Positions 9,283 to 17,861 of a stretch of 64,000 nt of DNA are shown piece by piece. The position numbers and the translations under genes are program-made. Origin of the DNA: Streptococcus mitis B6 (GTDB taxonomy: Bacteria > Bacillota > Bacilli > Lactobacillales > Streptococcaceae); contig NC_013853.1 of the NCBI RefSeq assembly GCF_000027165.1, forward strand, positions 992,001 to 1,056,000. Reading direction: 5' to 3'. Each line of letters begins with the position of its first letter. The first letter of the stretch is position 1. The notes under the pieces were generated by a model. That model made no database searches and was not told the origin of the DNA. It worked only from the letters and a program-made list of their open reading frames with translations.

Positions 9283-9459
9283 ATATTCTCTTTCGCGAAG
9301 AAAGATTATTTCTAGGAAACTGATTTCCTAAACTTGAATAAGGTGTTCTTCATCTCATTCAATTCAATTTGTCAATAAACTGCTGGAAAGCCTTTTGTAG
9401 GTAAACTGCTAACTATAAAAGGTTTTACTAGCCTAGAAAAAATAAAAAGGAGAAACAAT
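9283..9459 (+). other. lacA leader region with small hairpins
   Basis: About 180 bases of untranslated leader. Contains TCTTTC/GAAGA and TAGGAAA-ctga-TTTCCTA (9313-9330) hairpins; no T-run follows, so neither looks like a terminator. No open reading frame with a ribosome site is seen. Confidence 0.4.
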
Positions 9460-9885
9460 ATGGCTATTGTTATCGGTGCAGATGCTGCAGGTTTGAGATT
9501 GAAAGAAGTTGTGAAAGACCTCTTGGAAAAAGAAAACTTCCACGTTGTGGATGTTACTGCTGAGGGTCAAGACTTTGTTGATGTAACTCTTGCTGTTGCT
9601 GCAGAAGTAAACAAAGAAGAACAAAACCTTGGTATCGTGATTGATGCTTATGGAGCTGGTCCATTTATGGTCGCAACTAAAATCAAAGGAATGGTTGCTG
9701 CAGAAGTATCTGACGAACGTTCAGCTTATATGACTCGTGGACACAACAACTCACGTATGATCACTATGGGTGCACAACTTGTCGGTGATGAATTGGCTAA
9801 AAACATTGCTAAAGGATTTGTTAACGGAAAATACGATGGTGGACGTCACCAAATTCGTGTCGACATGTTGAACAAAATGTGCTAA
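9460..9885 (+). CDS. lacA: Galactose-6-phosphate isomerase subunit LacA
   Basis: 141 residues, RpiB/LacA/LacB family. With LacB it converts galactose-6-phosphate to tagatose-6-phosphate, the first step of the tagatose pathway. Family blocks: [11 protein letters not shown] at the N-terminus, the [20 protein letters not shown] region, and the C-terminal [21 protein letters not shown] ribosome site, ATG at 9460. A diverged second copy lies at 13112-13540 on the other strand. Confidence 0.95.
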   Translation: MAIVIGADAAGLRLKEVVKDLLEKENFHVVDVTAEGQDFVDVTLAVAAEVNKEEQNLGIVIDAYGAGPFMVATKIKGMVAAEVSDERSAYMTRGHNNSRMITMGAQLVGDELAKNIAKGFVNGKYDGGRHQIRVDMLNKMC

Positions 9886-9915
9886 TTAGATTACAGTAAG
9901 AAAGGTAAGTTAAAA

Positions 9916-10431
9916 ATGAGAATTGCAATTGGATGTGACCACATCGTAACAGATGAAAAAATGGCGGTTTCAGAATTTTTGAAATCAAAAGGATATGAAG
10001 TCATTGACTTTGGTACTTATGACCACACACGTACTCACTACCCAATCTTTGGTAAAAAAGTAGGGGAAGCTGTAACTAGCGGTCAAGCTGATCTTGGGGT
10101 ATGTATCTGTGGTACTGGTGTTGGTATCAACAACGCTGTCAATAAAGTTCCTGGTGTTCGTTCTGCCTTGGTTCGTGATATGACAACAGCTCTTTATGCT
10201 AAAGAACAATTGAACGCTAACGTTATCGGTTTTGGTGGTAAGATTACTGGTGAATTGCTCATGTGCGATATCATCGAAGCTTTCATCCATGCTGAATACA
10301 AACCAACTGAAGAAAACAAAAAATTGATTGCGAAAATTGAACATGTGGAAAGTCACAATGCTCATCAAGCTGACGCAAACTTCTTTACAGAATTCCTTGA
10401 AAAATGGGATCGCGGAGAATACCACGACTAA
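9916..10431 (+). CDS. lacB: Galactose-6-phosphate isomerase subunit LacB
   Basis: 171 residues, RpiB family. Carries the catalytic-type cysteine loop [18 protein letters not shown] near residue 65, which LacA lacks; LacA and LacB together form the active isomerase. N-terminal [10 protein letters not shown] block binds phosphate. C-terminal extension ends WDRGEYHD. Sits 30 bp after lacA and 10 bp before lacC. The second copy at 12582-13100 is clearly related (same CGTGVGI loop and WNRGEYHD end). Confidence 0.95.
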   Translation: MRIAIGCDHIVTDEKMAVSEFLKSKGYEVIDFGTYDHTRTHYPIFGKKVGEAVTSGQADLGVCICGTGVGINNAVNKVPGVRSALVRDMTTALYAKEQLNANVIGFGGKITGELLMCDIIEAFIHAEYKPTEENKKLIAKIEHVESHNAHQADANFFTEFLEKWDRGEYHD

Positions 10432-10441
10432 GAGGTGACCT

Positions 10442-11371
10442 ATGATTTTAACAGTCACAATGAACCCATCCATTGATATTTCCTATCCTTTGGATGAGTT
10501 GAAGATTGATACTGTCAATCGTGTGGTGGATGTAACCAAAACGGCTGGTGGTAAGGGTCTCAATGTTACTCGTGTACTTTCAGAATTTGGAGATTCTGTT
10601 CTTGCTACTGGTTTAGTAGGTGGTAAACTTGGTGAGTTTTTGGTTGAACATATCGATGATCAAGTAAAAAAAGGTTTCTTCTCAATTCAGGGAGAAACTC
10701 GGAACTGTATTGCTATTCTCCACGGAGACAACCAAACAGAAGTTCTTGAAAAAGGTCCAGAGGTTTTGGAACAAGAAGGTCAAGACTTTTTGGAACATTT
10801 CAAAAATCTTCTGGAGTCAGTTGAAGTGGTAGCCATCTCAGGTAGTCTGCCAGCTGGTCTTCCAGTTGATTACTATGCGAGCTTGGTAGCACTTGCTAAT
10901 CAAGCTGGCAAGCCTGTTGTCTTGGACTGCTCTGGTGCAGCACTTCAGGCGGTTCTTGAATCACCACATAAACCAACAGTCATCAAACCAAATAATGAGG
11001 AATTGTCTCAGCTTCTAGGTAGAGAAGTTTCTGAGGATTTGGATGAATTAAAAGAAGTCCTTCAAGAACCTTTGTTTGCAGGTATTGAATGGATTATTGT
11101 TTCACTTGGTGCCAACGGTGCCTTTGCCAAACATGGTGACACTTTCTACAAGGTAGATATTCCTAGAATTCAGGTAGTCAACCCTGTTGGATCTGGAGAT
11201 TCTACAGTTGCTGGAATTTCTTCAGGTTTACTTCATAAAGAATCGGATGCAGAATTACTAATCAAGGCAAATGTCCTTGGTATGCTCAATGCTCAAGAAA
11301 AAATGACTGGTCATGTCAACATGGCCAACTATCAAGCTCTATATGATCAATTAATAGTAAAAGAGGTATAA
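10442..11371 (+). CDS. lacC: Tagatose-6-phosphate kinase LacC
   Basis: 309 residues, PfkB family. Phosphorylates tagatose-6-phosphate to tagatose-1,6-bisphosphate with ATP. N-terminal substrate region [14 protein letters not shown] and [12 protein letters not shown]-terminal PfkB signature [14 protein letters not shown], where the aspartate is the catalytic base. Ribosome site AAGAGGTGA 3-8 bases before the ATG. lacD starts 2 bp after the stop, showing tight coupling. Confidence 0.94.
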   Translation: MILTVTMNPSIDISYPLDELKIDTVNRVVDVTKTAGGKGLNVTRVLSEFGDSVLATGLVGGKLGEFLVEHIDDQVKKGFFSIQGETRNCIAILHGDNQTEVLEKGPEVLEQEGQDFLEHFKNLLESVEVVAISGSLPAGLPVDYYASLVALANQAGKPVVLDCSGAALQAVLESPHKPTVIKPNNEELSQLLGREVSEDLDELKEVLQEPLFAGIEWIIVSLGANGAFAKHGDTFYKVDIPRIQVVNPVGSGDSTVAGISSGLLHKESDAELLIKANVLGMLNAQEKMTGHVNMANYQALYDQLIVKEV

Positions 11372-11372
11372 A

Positions 11373-12353
11373 ATGGCTTTAACAGAACAAAAACGTGCAC
11401 GCTTAGAAAAACTTTCTGATGAAAATGGTATCATCTCAGCTCTTGCATTTGACCAACGCGGTGCTTTGAAACGCCTCATGGCTCAACACCAAACAGAAGA
11501 ACCAACTGTAGCTCAAATGGAAGAACTTAAAGTGTTGGTAGCAGATGAATTGACTAAATACGCTTCATCAATGCTTCTTGACCCTGAGTATGGACTTCCA
11601 GCAACTAAAGCTCTTGATGAAAAAGCTGGCCTTCTCCTTGCTTATGAAAAAACAGGTTATGACACAACAAGCACAAAACGCTTGCCAGACTGCTTGGATG
11701 TTTGGTCTGCAAAACGTATTAAAGAAGAAGGTGCAGATGCAGTTAAATTCTTGCTTTACTATGATGTAGATAGCTCAGACGAACTCAACCAAGAAAAACA
11801 AGCTTATATCGAACGCATCGGTTCTGAATGTGTGGCTGAAGATATCCCATTCTTCCTTGAAATCCTTGCTTACGATGAAAAAATTGCTGACGCAGGTTCT
11901 GTAGAATACGCGAAAGTAAAACCACACAAAGTTATCGGTGCTATGAAAGTCTTCTCAGACCCACGCTTTAACATAGATGTCTTGAAAGTAGAAGTTCCTG
12001 TTAACATTAAATATGTTGAAGGATTTGCTGAAGGTGAAGTAGTTTACACACGCGAAGAAGCAGCAGCCTTCTTCAAAGCACAAGATGAAGCAACTAACCT
12101 GCCATACATCTACTTGAGTGCTGGTGTATCAGCTAAACTCTTCCAAGATACTCTTGTATTTGCCCATGAATCAGGTGCAAACTTTAACGGAGTTCTTTGT
12201 GGCCGTGCAACATGGGCTGGATCAGTTGAAGCTTACATCAAAGATGGTGAAGCAGCAGCTCGCGAATGGCTTCGCACAACTGGTTTTGAAAACATTGACG
12301 AACTCAACAAAGTTCTTCAAACAACAGCGACTTCATGGAAAGAACGCGTGTAG
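11373..12353 (+). CDS. lacD: Tagatose-1,6-bisphosphate aldolase LacD
   Basis: 326 residues, class I aldolase of the LacD family. Cleaves tagatose-1,6-bisphosphate into dihydroxyacetone phosphate and glyceraldehyde-3-phosphate. Family blocks: [16 protein letters not shown] near residue 20, the [10 protein letters not shown] strand near 124, and the [14 protein letters not shown] strand near 206, which includes the Schiff-base lysine region. Last gene of lacABCD, followed by a terminator. In S. pyogenes a LacD paralogue is a regulator; here the setting is plainly metabolic. Confidence 0.95.
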   Translation: MALTEQKRARLEKLSDENGIISALAFDQRGALKRLMAQHQTEEPTVAQMEELKVLVADELTKYASSMLLDPEYGLPATKALDEKAGLLLAYEKTGYDTTSTKRLPDCLDVWSAKRIKEEGADAVKFLLYYDVDSSDELNQEKQAYIERIGSECVAEDIPFFLEILAYDEKIADAGSVEYAKVKPHKVIGAMKVFSDPRFNIDVLKVEVPVNIKYVEGFAEGEVVYTREEAAAFFKAQDEATNLPYIYLSAGVSAKLFQDTLVFAHESGANFNGVLCGRATWAGSVEAYIKDGEAAAREWLRTTGFENIDELNKVLQTTATSWKERV

Positions 12354-12375
12354 CACTCAAATTGTAAAAAATATT

Positions 12376-12411
12376 CAGTCTAGTGATAGTAATATCTCTA
12401 GACTTTTTTTG
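12376..12411 (+). terminator. Terminator after lacD
   Basis: AGTCTAG and CTAGACT arms followed by a run of seven T. Confidence 0.75.
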
Positions 12412-12456
12412 ATGTCAAAATAACCTTGAGTTAGCTATTCTCAAGGTTAGATAAAA

Positions 12457-12563
12457 TATAGTGAATTGAAGTTAAAATAGTACACTACAATTTCTAAAGC
12501 AGTGCTAGAAATTGATTTGGCTTTCCAAACCAATTTGTTCATATTTTATTTCAATCCACTATA
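12457..12563. repeat. RUP-type miniature inverted-repeat element (107 bp)
   Basis: Bounded by TATAGTGAATTGAAGTTAAA on the left and, read from the other strand, TATAGTGGATTGAAATAAAA on the right: imperfect terminal inverted repeats with TA ends. The span is exactly 107 bp, the size given for RUP (repeat unit of pneumococcus), a non-autonomous element believed to be moved by an IS630-Spn1 transposase. It sits in the convergent gap between lacD and the second lacB. No coding capacity. Confidence 0.75.
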
Positions 12564-12581
12564 TATAAGAAGGAATGTAAG

Positions 12582-13100
12582 TTAATCGTGATATTCTCCA
12601 CGATTCCACTTGGAATTCTCTTCATCGAAGATATGATCATTGGCAGCTACATCTGGGCTCACTTCAGATAGTTTATCAATTTTCGCAATCAATTCCTCTT
12701 TTTCAGGACTTGGTTTGTACTTGGTATTGATAAATTCATCTACAATGTTGTTAATGAAATTGATACCTAGGATTGCACCACCGAAAGCAACAATAGTAGC
12801 ATTGAGATTTTCACGAGCGGAACGAGCAGTCGCAACATCTCCGACAAGTACAACTCGAGTTCCAGGAACTTTATCAGCAGATACAGCAATTCCAACACCT
12901 GTACCGCAAAGGGCGACTCCAAAGTCAGCCCGTCCATTGATAACCTCCTCTGCAATTAAGCGACCATAAATAGGATAGTGAGTACGGACGAAATCATAAG
13001 TACCAACATCAATGATTTCATGACCTTGTTCTTTTAGGTGTTTTGAAATCTTCATCTTCACATCTGTTACAATGTGATCACAACCGAGAGCAATTTTCAT
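12582..13100 (-). CDS. lacB2: Second galactose-6-phosphate isomerase subunit LacB
   Basis: 172 residues. Clear LacB paralogue: MKIALGCDHIV start, ALCGTGVGIAVSADKVPG loop with the catalytic-type cysteine, and the WNRGEYHD C-terminus, like the copy at 9916. The substrate loop differs (AVSADK for NNAVNK) and many surface positions have changed, so this is an old duplication, not a recent copy. AGGAGG ribosome site. Forms a two-gene unit with the upstream lacA paralogue. A duplicate lacAB set is known near lac clusters of S. gordonii and relatives. Confidence 0.88.
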   Translation of the reverse strand: MKIALGCDHIVTDVKMKISKHLKEQGHEIIDVGTYDFVRTHYPIYGRLIAEEVINGRADFGVALCGTGVGIAVSADKVPGTRVVLVGDVATARSARENLNATIVAFGGAILGINFINNIVDEFINTKYKPSPEKEELIAKIDKLSEVSPDVAANDHIFDEENSKWNRGEYHD

Positions 13101-13111
13101 GGGAATACCTC

Positions 13112-13540
13112 CTAGCAGAGCTTGTTCAGCATATCAATGCGAACTTGGTGACGGCCAGCATCATAGTTGTGCTCAAGAAAGGCTTTGACTATTTCAACTG
13201 CTAAAATATCACCTGTAATTCCAGAACCAATTGTAATGATTGGAGTAGAATTGTGTCGAATAGTCATCATGGCAGAGTGTTCATCGGAAACAGCGGCGCA
13301 GATAATACCTTTAAACTTATTAGCAGGCATAAAAGAATGTCCAAACTTGTCAAAAAGAATAGCACGAGCTTGCTTATATTTTCTAAACTCTGTAATAGCA
13401 TTGACAGTAGAATCAACGAAATCCGCAGAACCTTGTGTAGAGTTGAGGTCAATTACTTCATAACCAGAATGAAGCAGATAGTGTTTGACGGTTTCTTTCA
13501 GTTGGAAACCATCTTGATCGGTAGCTAAAATAACTTTCAT
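13112..13540 (-). CDS. lacA2: Second galactose-6-phosphate isomerase subunit LacA
   Basis: 142 residues, paralogue of the LacA at 9460, with the VSDEHSAMMTIRHNSTPIIT region and GGRHQ-like end (AGRHQVRIDMLNKLC) kept. The N-terminal half is strongly diverged (ATDQDGFQLKETVKH). No LacC, LacD or PTS genes accompany the pair, so its product must feed the lacCD pathway on the other strand or act on a different sugar phosphate. Strong promoter upstream (13627-13655), with a 19-bp palindrome at the presumed start site. Confidence 0.86.
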   Translation of the reverse strand: MKVILATDQDGFQLKETVKHYLLHSGYEVIDLNSTQGSADFVDSTVNAITEFRKYKQARAILFDKFGHSFMPANKFKGIICAAVSDEHSAMMTIRHNSTPIITIGSGITGDILAVEIVKAFLEHNYDAGRHQVRIDMLNKLC

Positions 13541-13601
13541 AAGAACCTTCTTTCTTTAGTTATCCAAAAGCATGCAATGAAAGATCATTGTTGACGATAT
13601 A

Positions 13602-13620
13602 GAAGATATTTTATATCTTC
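13602..13620. promoter_or_regulatory. Perfect 19-bp palindrome at lacA2 transcription start
   Basis: GAAGATATTTTATATCTTC is a perfect inverted repeat lying about 7 bp downstream of the minus-strand -10 box of lacA2B2. The position suits a repressor operator. It does not resemble the TGTTT-type LacR sites of the other lac promoters. Confidence 0.6.
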
Positions 13621-13626
13621 AAATAC

Positions 13627-13655
13627 AGTATATCCCTTGTAAAATTATTTGTCAA
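13627..13655 (-). promoter_or_regulatory. Promoter of lacA2-lacB2
   Basis: On the minus strand: TTGACA (13655-13650), 17-bp spacer, TATACT (13632-13627). Confidence 0.75.
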
Positions 13656-13664
13656 GGATTTATA

Positions 13665-13698
13665 AAAACTAGCTGAAGAATTTTTTTCAGCTAGTTTT
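13665..13698 (-). terminator. Terminator at the end of the Rrf2 gene
   Basis: AAAACTAGCTGAA (13665-13677) and TTCAGCTAGTTTT (13686-13698) form a 13-bp stem; the right arm overlaps the last codons of the Rrf2 gene, and T-rich sequence lies on both sides. Confidence 0.7.
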
Positions 13699-14167
13699 GG
13701 CATTTATTGATCCAATTTCTGATATCGGTTAAATCATAGTTAATCTCAGATTGATGGGCTACCTGACTGAGTGTAATAGAAGTCAGGGTTGCAACTAAAG
13801 TATTTTCAATAATATCAAGAGAGTTGGTTACGACGCATCTTTTAGCCTTTTTACTTTCCTCGTTGCCTAAGAATTTTTTTAGAAGATTTTGACTTTCAAA
13901 GATTCGATTTTTTCCTTCGATAGCTACAAATACATCGTAAAAGGTGATTTGACTGAGAGGTTTAGAAAGAGCGACACCTCCATTTTTCCCTCTAACGGAT
14001 TTAACCAATCCCTCGTTGTCTAATAGTTTTATAATTTTTTTCAAATAAGAATCAGAAACTTCTAGCCGTTCACTCAAGGAAATTGTATTAATATATTTTC
14101 CTTTAGCGAGCTGATCTAACATGAGTAAGACATAGATTGACTGTTCCCAACCTGATGACAATCGCAT
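13691..14167 (-). CDS. Rrf2-family transcriptional regulator
   Basis: 158 residues from the ATG at 14167, which has a GGAGGTA ribosome site; the longer reading to 14206 has none. Winged-helix N-terminus (SLSERLEVSDSYLKKIIKLL) followed by the Rrf2 wing GLVKSVRGKNGGVALSKP and a dimerisation helix. Rrf2 proteins often bind Fe-S clusters through three cysteines; only one cysteine (KRCVV) is visible in the relevant part, so this one is probably not an Fe-S sensor. It lies between lacA2B2 and the divergent EamA transporter group and could regulate either. No signal ligand can be inferred. Confidence 0.85.
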   Translation of the reverse strand: MRLSSGWEQSIYVLLMLDQLAKGKYINTISLSERLEVSDSYLKKIIKLLDNEGLVKSVRGKNGGVALSKPLSQITFYDVFVAIEGKNRIFESQNLLKKFLGNEESKKAKRCVVTNSLDIIENTLVATLTSITLSQVAHQSEINYDLTDIRNWINKCQN

Positions 14168-14188
14168 GTTTGTACCTCCATATAAAAA

Positions 14189-14240
14189 GATAATCATTAT
14201 CCACAATTACTAGTATAGCCTTTTTTTGTTTTTTTCTCAA
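14189..14240 (-). promoter_or_regulatory. Promoter of the Rrf2 gene with palindromic operator
   Basis: Minus strand TTGAGA (14240-14235), 17-bp spacer, TATACT (14217-14212). The palindrome GATAATCATTATC at 14189-14201 lies just downstream of the start site, a likely autoregulatory or metalloregulator (Fur/PerR-like) operator. Confidence 0.6.
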
Positions 14241-14287
14241 TACATAGGAGTTTAAAAAAATAATCTTGGAATTTTTTGATAAATCTC

Positions 14288-14315
14288 TTGATATTCATTT
14301 TTAAAAGAGTATAAT
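14288..14315 (+). promoter_or_regulatory. Promoter of the EamA transporter group
   Basis: TTGATA (14288-14293), 16-bp spacer, TATAAT (14310-14315), divergent from the Rrf2 promoter. Confidence 0.65.
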
Positions 14316-14362
14316 AAAAGACAAAAAATATCATCAATATCTTTTGAAAGAAGGGGAAATAA

Positions 14363-15277
14363 ATGAAACGAGGTTCAAATTTTATTTTTTTGATTTCTAT
14401 ATTACTTACCACACTTTTTATGGGGTCGTCTTTTCCAACTGGGAAATATCTCATAGTAGTTGAAAAGACTCCTCCATTATTACTTGGGGGTGTTCGATTT
14501 ATTATTGCTGGGTTAGTAATGTTGGTATTATCGTTTTTATTTGGCAAGGGAGGGACTATCATCCCTAAAAGTCAAGGTAGCAAGATAAAGGGGTTTATAT
14601 TGGTTGTGACTATCGGGCTCTTACAGACAGCTGGAACCATGGGATTTCTTAATCTTGCTCTAGCTCATGATGTGTCATCATCGATGTCTTCTATTATCTT
14701 ATTTACGAATCCTCTTTGGTTAGCTTTTTTAGCACATTTTTTGTTAAAAGATACATTGACTATTCAGAAGATAAGTGCCTTAATATTAGGTGTGGCTGGA
14801 GTTGTTACTTGTATTGGACTAGATGTATCTGCGTTTAGTTTAGGTGCTTTGTTTGCTTTACTTGGTTCATTTTGTTGGTCAATCAATACAGTTGTCACCA
14901 AGAAAATTCCTTTTGATAACGGTCCATGGATATTTACAGCTTGGCAATTGTTATTAGGTGGGGTATTCCTTTACTTATTCTCAATACCTGTGCATGAAAG
15001 TTATAATTTTCTAAATTTAGGATTTTGGGGCTGGGTTTGGTTTATATGGTTAATTATTCCTGCGTCTGTTGGTTCGTTTGGACTGTGGTTTTATAGTCTA
15101 GGACAAAGGGGAGCAACAGTAGCTAGCAGTTTCTTGTTTTTAGTTCCAGTATTTTCAACTATCTTTTCTATTATGGGCTTACATGAGCCGTTTACATTGA
15201 ATTTGGTTCTTGGGGGTTCGATGGTTGTGTTAGCATTGGTATTGGTAAATTGGAAAGTCAAGGGAGAAGAGGAGTAG
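14363..15277 (+). CDS. EamA/DMT-family transporter
   Basis: 304 residues with about ten hydrophobic helices arranged as two EamA repeats (roughly residues 10-145 and 155-298); the second repeat begins LGALFALLGSFCWSINTVVTKK. Such proteins usually export amino acids, nucleosides or other small metabolites across the cytoplasmic membrane. GAAAGAAGGGG ribosome site before the ATG. The next gene starts 3 bp after its stop, so transporter and two methyltransferases form one unit. The export substrate is unknown. Confidence 0.85.
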   Translation: MKRGSNFIFLISILLTTLFMGSSFPTGKYLIVVEKTPPLLLGGVRFIIAGLVMLVLSFLFGKGGTIIPKSQGSKIKGFILVVTIGLLQTAGTMGFLNLALAHDVSSSMSSIILFTNPLWLAFLAHFLLKDTLTIQKISALILGVAGVVTCIGLDVSAFSLGALFALLGSFCWSINTVVTKKIPFDNGPWIFTAWQLLLGGVFLYLFSIPVHESYNFLNLGFWGWVWFIWLIIPASVGSFGLWFYSLGQRGATVASSFLFLVPVFSTIFSIMGLHEPFTLNLVLGGSMVVLALVLVNWKVKGEEE

Positions 15278-15280
15278 TCT

Positions 15281-15985
15281 ATGGAAGTTGGGAATGATAT
15301 TCTTATTCAAAATGGAATACAATAGAGTTTTGGTAATGGTGTAACTCAATATTTTGATGAGCATGTTAGACAATCCATTCCTTTATATGATGAAGGACAT
15401 GACCTTGTTTGTCATCTAAGCGATTTTTTTATTCGTGACCATTCCTTATGTTATGCGCTAGGCTCTGCAACGGGTAATCTGATTGGTAAATTATACCAGC
15501 GTCACAAGTCTAAAAAAGAAGTTCGTTTTATCGGGATAGAAGAGATTCCAGAAATGAATCAGGTGGCACAATCAAAATTTCCTGAGCTTGAATTTATAAC
15601 AAGCTCCGTGGAGGAAGCCAGGTTAGAACCCAGCGATTTAATTATTAGCTATTATTTCCTTCAGTTTATTCTTCCAGACAAGAGAATAAAGATTTTATCA
15701 AAAATATATGAATCTTTAGTTGAAGGTGGAGCGTTTATTCTATTTGAGAAAGAAATCATGACAGATCCGAAGGTAAATAAGTTGATAGTTTCCAATTATA
15801 TTAAATTCAAGCAAGAACATGGATTTAGTCCAGAAGAAATTCTATCTAAGCAATTGAGCTTGGAGGGAGTTATGATTAACCACACTCATGCTGAAAATAA
15901 AGAAATATTAAAGAGTACTGGATTTCATCATGTAGAAACGATAATGAGATATGGAGAGTTCAATGGATACATTTGTTTTAAATGA
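15281..15985 (+). pseudogene. CmoA-like SAM-dependent enzyme interrupted by a TAG codon
   Basis: Starts at an ATG with a GAAGAGGAG ribosome site 3 bp after the transporter. Codon 15 is TAG (15323-15325), after which the same frame runs open to 15985. The downstream sequence has the CmoA pattern: IPLYDEG region, SAM loop YALGSATGN, SYYFLQFILPDKR, a VEGGAFILFEK strand and a C-terminal GFHHVETIMRYGEFNGYICFK. CmoA makes carboxy-SAM from SAM and prephenate, or relatives do similar chemistry. In CmoA proteins a WTF/WSF tripeptide lies where the TAG is, so a TGG-to-TAG change is likely (inference). No good restart codon with a ribosome site follows the stop. Confidence 0.75.
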
Positions 15986-16685
15986 AGATAATCACAAGAA
16001 ATGGGAAGAATTACATGCCCAATCATCAAAAACAGAGACACGCTTAGTTCCTAATGATGCAGTTCAAAAGATTTTTTCTTTGAGAAATCAAATCGTTACT
16101 CAAAACGATGAGTGCAGGGTATTAGAAGTTGGTTGTGGTTTTGGAAGGAATCTTTACTATTTAATTGAAAATCATTATGCTGATACTTATTGTGGTGTAG
16201 ATTTAACAAAGGAGGCCGCTGATAGTGCAAAACAATTATTGACTAAGTCATTTCCACAATTTAATTGTCATATAACACAGACAGATGTAGGTAAAGGTTT
16301 AGATTTTCCTGACAACCATTTCGATTCTATATTTGATATAATGTCTGCGATTACATTTATAGTGGATGAAAAAGATAGACAGAACTATTTTTCAGAGGTA
16401 AAAAGGATGTTGAAAACAGGAGGAATGTATTATTTTTATTGTCCACGGAAAGATGGAATTTTCCGAGACGCAATTCCTGATAATTCTTTACTAGAAAAAG
16501 GTTATATACGTAGAAAACTAGATTCAATGTTAGAAAGAGTTTATACAGAAAGTGAGTTAATTGAATTATTGGCTCCTATGCGTCTTGTAAAATTAGAAAT
16601 CGGTTCAAAACATACTAGAGCTTTTGGTGATGAGTTGTTTATTAGGAATAATGGATTTTGGTTTGGGGCTTTCAAAAAAATATAG
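15963..16685 (+). CDS. Class I SAM-dependent methyltransferase
   Basis: 240 residues from the ATG at 15963 (GGAG ribosome site inside the preceding gene; overlap of 23 bp). SAM motif I VLEVGCGFGRNLYYL near residue 48, an acidic YCGVDLTKEAADSAKQLL strand, motif II FDSIFDIMSAITFI, and a LKTGGMYYFYCPR strand. General methyltransferase_11/25-type fold; the substrate is not recognisable. Translationally coupled to the CmoA-like gene, suggesting that the two act on one substrate, perhaps with a carboxymethyl donor. Confidence 0.83.
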   Translation: MDTFVLNEDNHKKWEELHAQSSKTETRLVPNDAVQKIFSLRNQIVTQNDECRVLEVGCGFGRNLYYLIENHYADTYCGVDLTKEAADSAKQLLTKSFPQFNCHITQTDVGKGLDFPDNHFDSIFDIMSAITFIVDEKDRQNYFSEVKRMLKTGGMYYFYCPRKDGIFRDAIPDNSLLEKGYIRRKLDSMLERVYTESELIELLAPMRLVKLEIGSKHTRAFGDELFIRNNGFWFGAFKKI

Positions 16686-16818
16686 AGTTATTAGTACACT
16701 TGTTTTTAAATTGAGATGAAATTTTCTGAATTATAAACACTTGTTTTCTTAATTTTGTTTATGATTTTATTTTTTGATAAAAGAATACTCAAAAAAATAA
16801 AAAAGTTCTTCGTAAGGG

Positions 16819-16847
16819 TTTACAAATTATCAGCATTATGATAGAAT
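16819..16847 (+). promoter_or_regulatory. Promoter of lacTFEG with degenerate cre-like site
   Basis: TTTACA (16819-16824), 17-bp spacer, TAGAAT (16842-16847). CGTAAGGGTTTACA at 16811-16824 resembles a cre site (TGTAAGCGTTTACA) with two changes, including the central C, so CcpA binding is possible but weak. Confidence 0.6.
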
Positions 16848-16868
16848 ACAGTTACAAGTTAATACAAG

Positions 16869-16952
16869 GTGAGTGTTACTAAGTAATATTAGGCATGATC
16901 ACAGGTGAATTAGAAATCGGCTGATTTTCTAGTTCATTTGTGGTCATTTTTT
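16869..16952 (+). promoter_or_regulatory. LacT ribonucleic antiterminator (RAT) and terminator in lacT leader
   Basis: A TGTTACT...AGGCATGA element (about 16873-16899) resembles BglG/LicT RAT sequences and overlaps the base of a long terminator: stem 16897-16916 with 16925-16945, then a T run at 16947-16952. LacT binding to the RAT should prevent terminator folding, so the leader switches lacTFEG on when lactose is taken up by the PTS. Confidence 0.8.
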
Positions 16953-16989
16953 GTACTCATATACCTTTAAGATATAAAAGGAGGTTGAC

Positions 16990-17826
16990 ATGTATCGAAT
17001 TCTAAATCCAATGAATCACAATGTCTCGCTTGTCAGAAATGATAAAGGAGAAGAAGTGATTGTGATTGGTAAGGGGATTGCATTTGGAAAGAAGAAGGGG
17101 GATTTGATTGCTGAACATCAGGTTGAGAAAATCTTTCGGATGAAGACCGAAGAGTCCAGAGAAAACTTTATGGCTCTCCTCAAAGATGTTCCGCTTGATT
17201 TTATCACAGTGACCTATGAGATTATTGATAAGCTTTCCAAGAAATATCACTATCCGATTCAAGAGTATCTCTACGTAACCTTGACAGATCATATTTACTG
17301 TTCTTATCAAGCTCTAGCACAAGGAAGGTACAAGGATAGTAATCTGCCAGATATTTCCACTAAGTATCCTGTCGCTTTTCAAATCGCAAATGAAGCTTTT
17401 GAAATTTACCGTCAGAAGTTAGCGGATCATTTTCCTGAGGATGAAATTATTCGAATTGCTTATCATTTCATTAATGCCGAAGGTGAAAATGAAGTGGAAC
17501 TTGAGGAGTCGATTGATAAGAGGAAAGAGATTCTCAGGAATGTTGAAGAAGTTTTAACGGACTATGCAATTCAACGAACTAAAGAGAATAACCATTTCTA
17601 TGATCGCTTTATGATACATCTAAATTATTTCTTGGATTATTTAGACAGATCTAGAGATGATAACCAATCACTTCTGGATATGGAAGATCATATTAAACAA
17701 TCCTATCCAAAAGCGTTCGAGATTGGTTCCAAGATTTATGATGTAATTACGCAACATACGGGTCTTGATTTGTATAAAAGTGAACGAGTCTATCTAGTTC
17801 TACATATCCAACGTTTATTGTCATAA
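16990..17826 (+). CDS. lacT: BglG-family transcriptional antiterminator LacT
   Basis: 278 residues. N-terminal CAT RNA-binding domain (residues 1-56, [20 protein letters not shown]), then two PTS regulatory domains (about 65-170 and 175-278) with phosphorylatable histidines in the LTDHIYC and [15 protein letters not shown] regions. It binds the RAT in its own leader to let transcription continue into lacFEG. Phosphorylation by HPr and by the lactose EII sets its activity. AAAGGAGG ribosome site. Confidence 0.93.
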   Translation: MYRILNPMNHNVSLVRNDKGEEVIVIGKGIAFGKKKGDLIAEHQVEKIFRMKTEESRENFMALLKDVPLDFITVTYEIIDKLSKKYHYPIQEYLYVTLTDHIYCSYQALAQGRYKDSNLPDISTKYPVAFQIANEAFEIYRQKLADHFPEDEIIRIAYHFINAEGENEVELEESIDKRKEILRNVEEVLTDYAIQRTKENNHFYDRFMIHLNYFLDYLDRSRDDNQSLLDMEDHIKQSYPKAFEIGSKIYDVITQHTGLDLYKSERVYLVLHIQRLLS

Positions 17827-17861
17827 AAATTTATTTAAAACTATATAAGGAGGTCTCTATC

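Noticed and set aside
12118..12423. 101-residue plus-strand frame overlapping the end of lacD
   Set aside because: Out-of-frame shadow of lacD running into its terminator.
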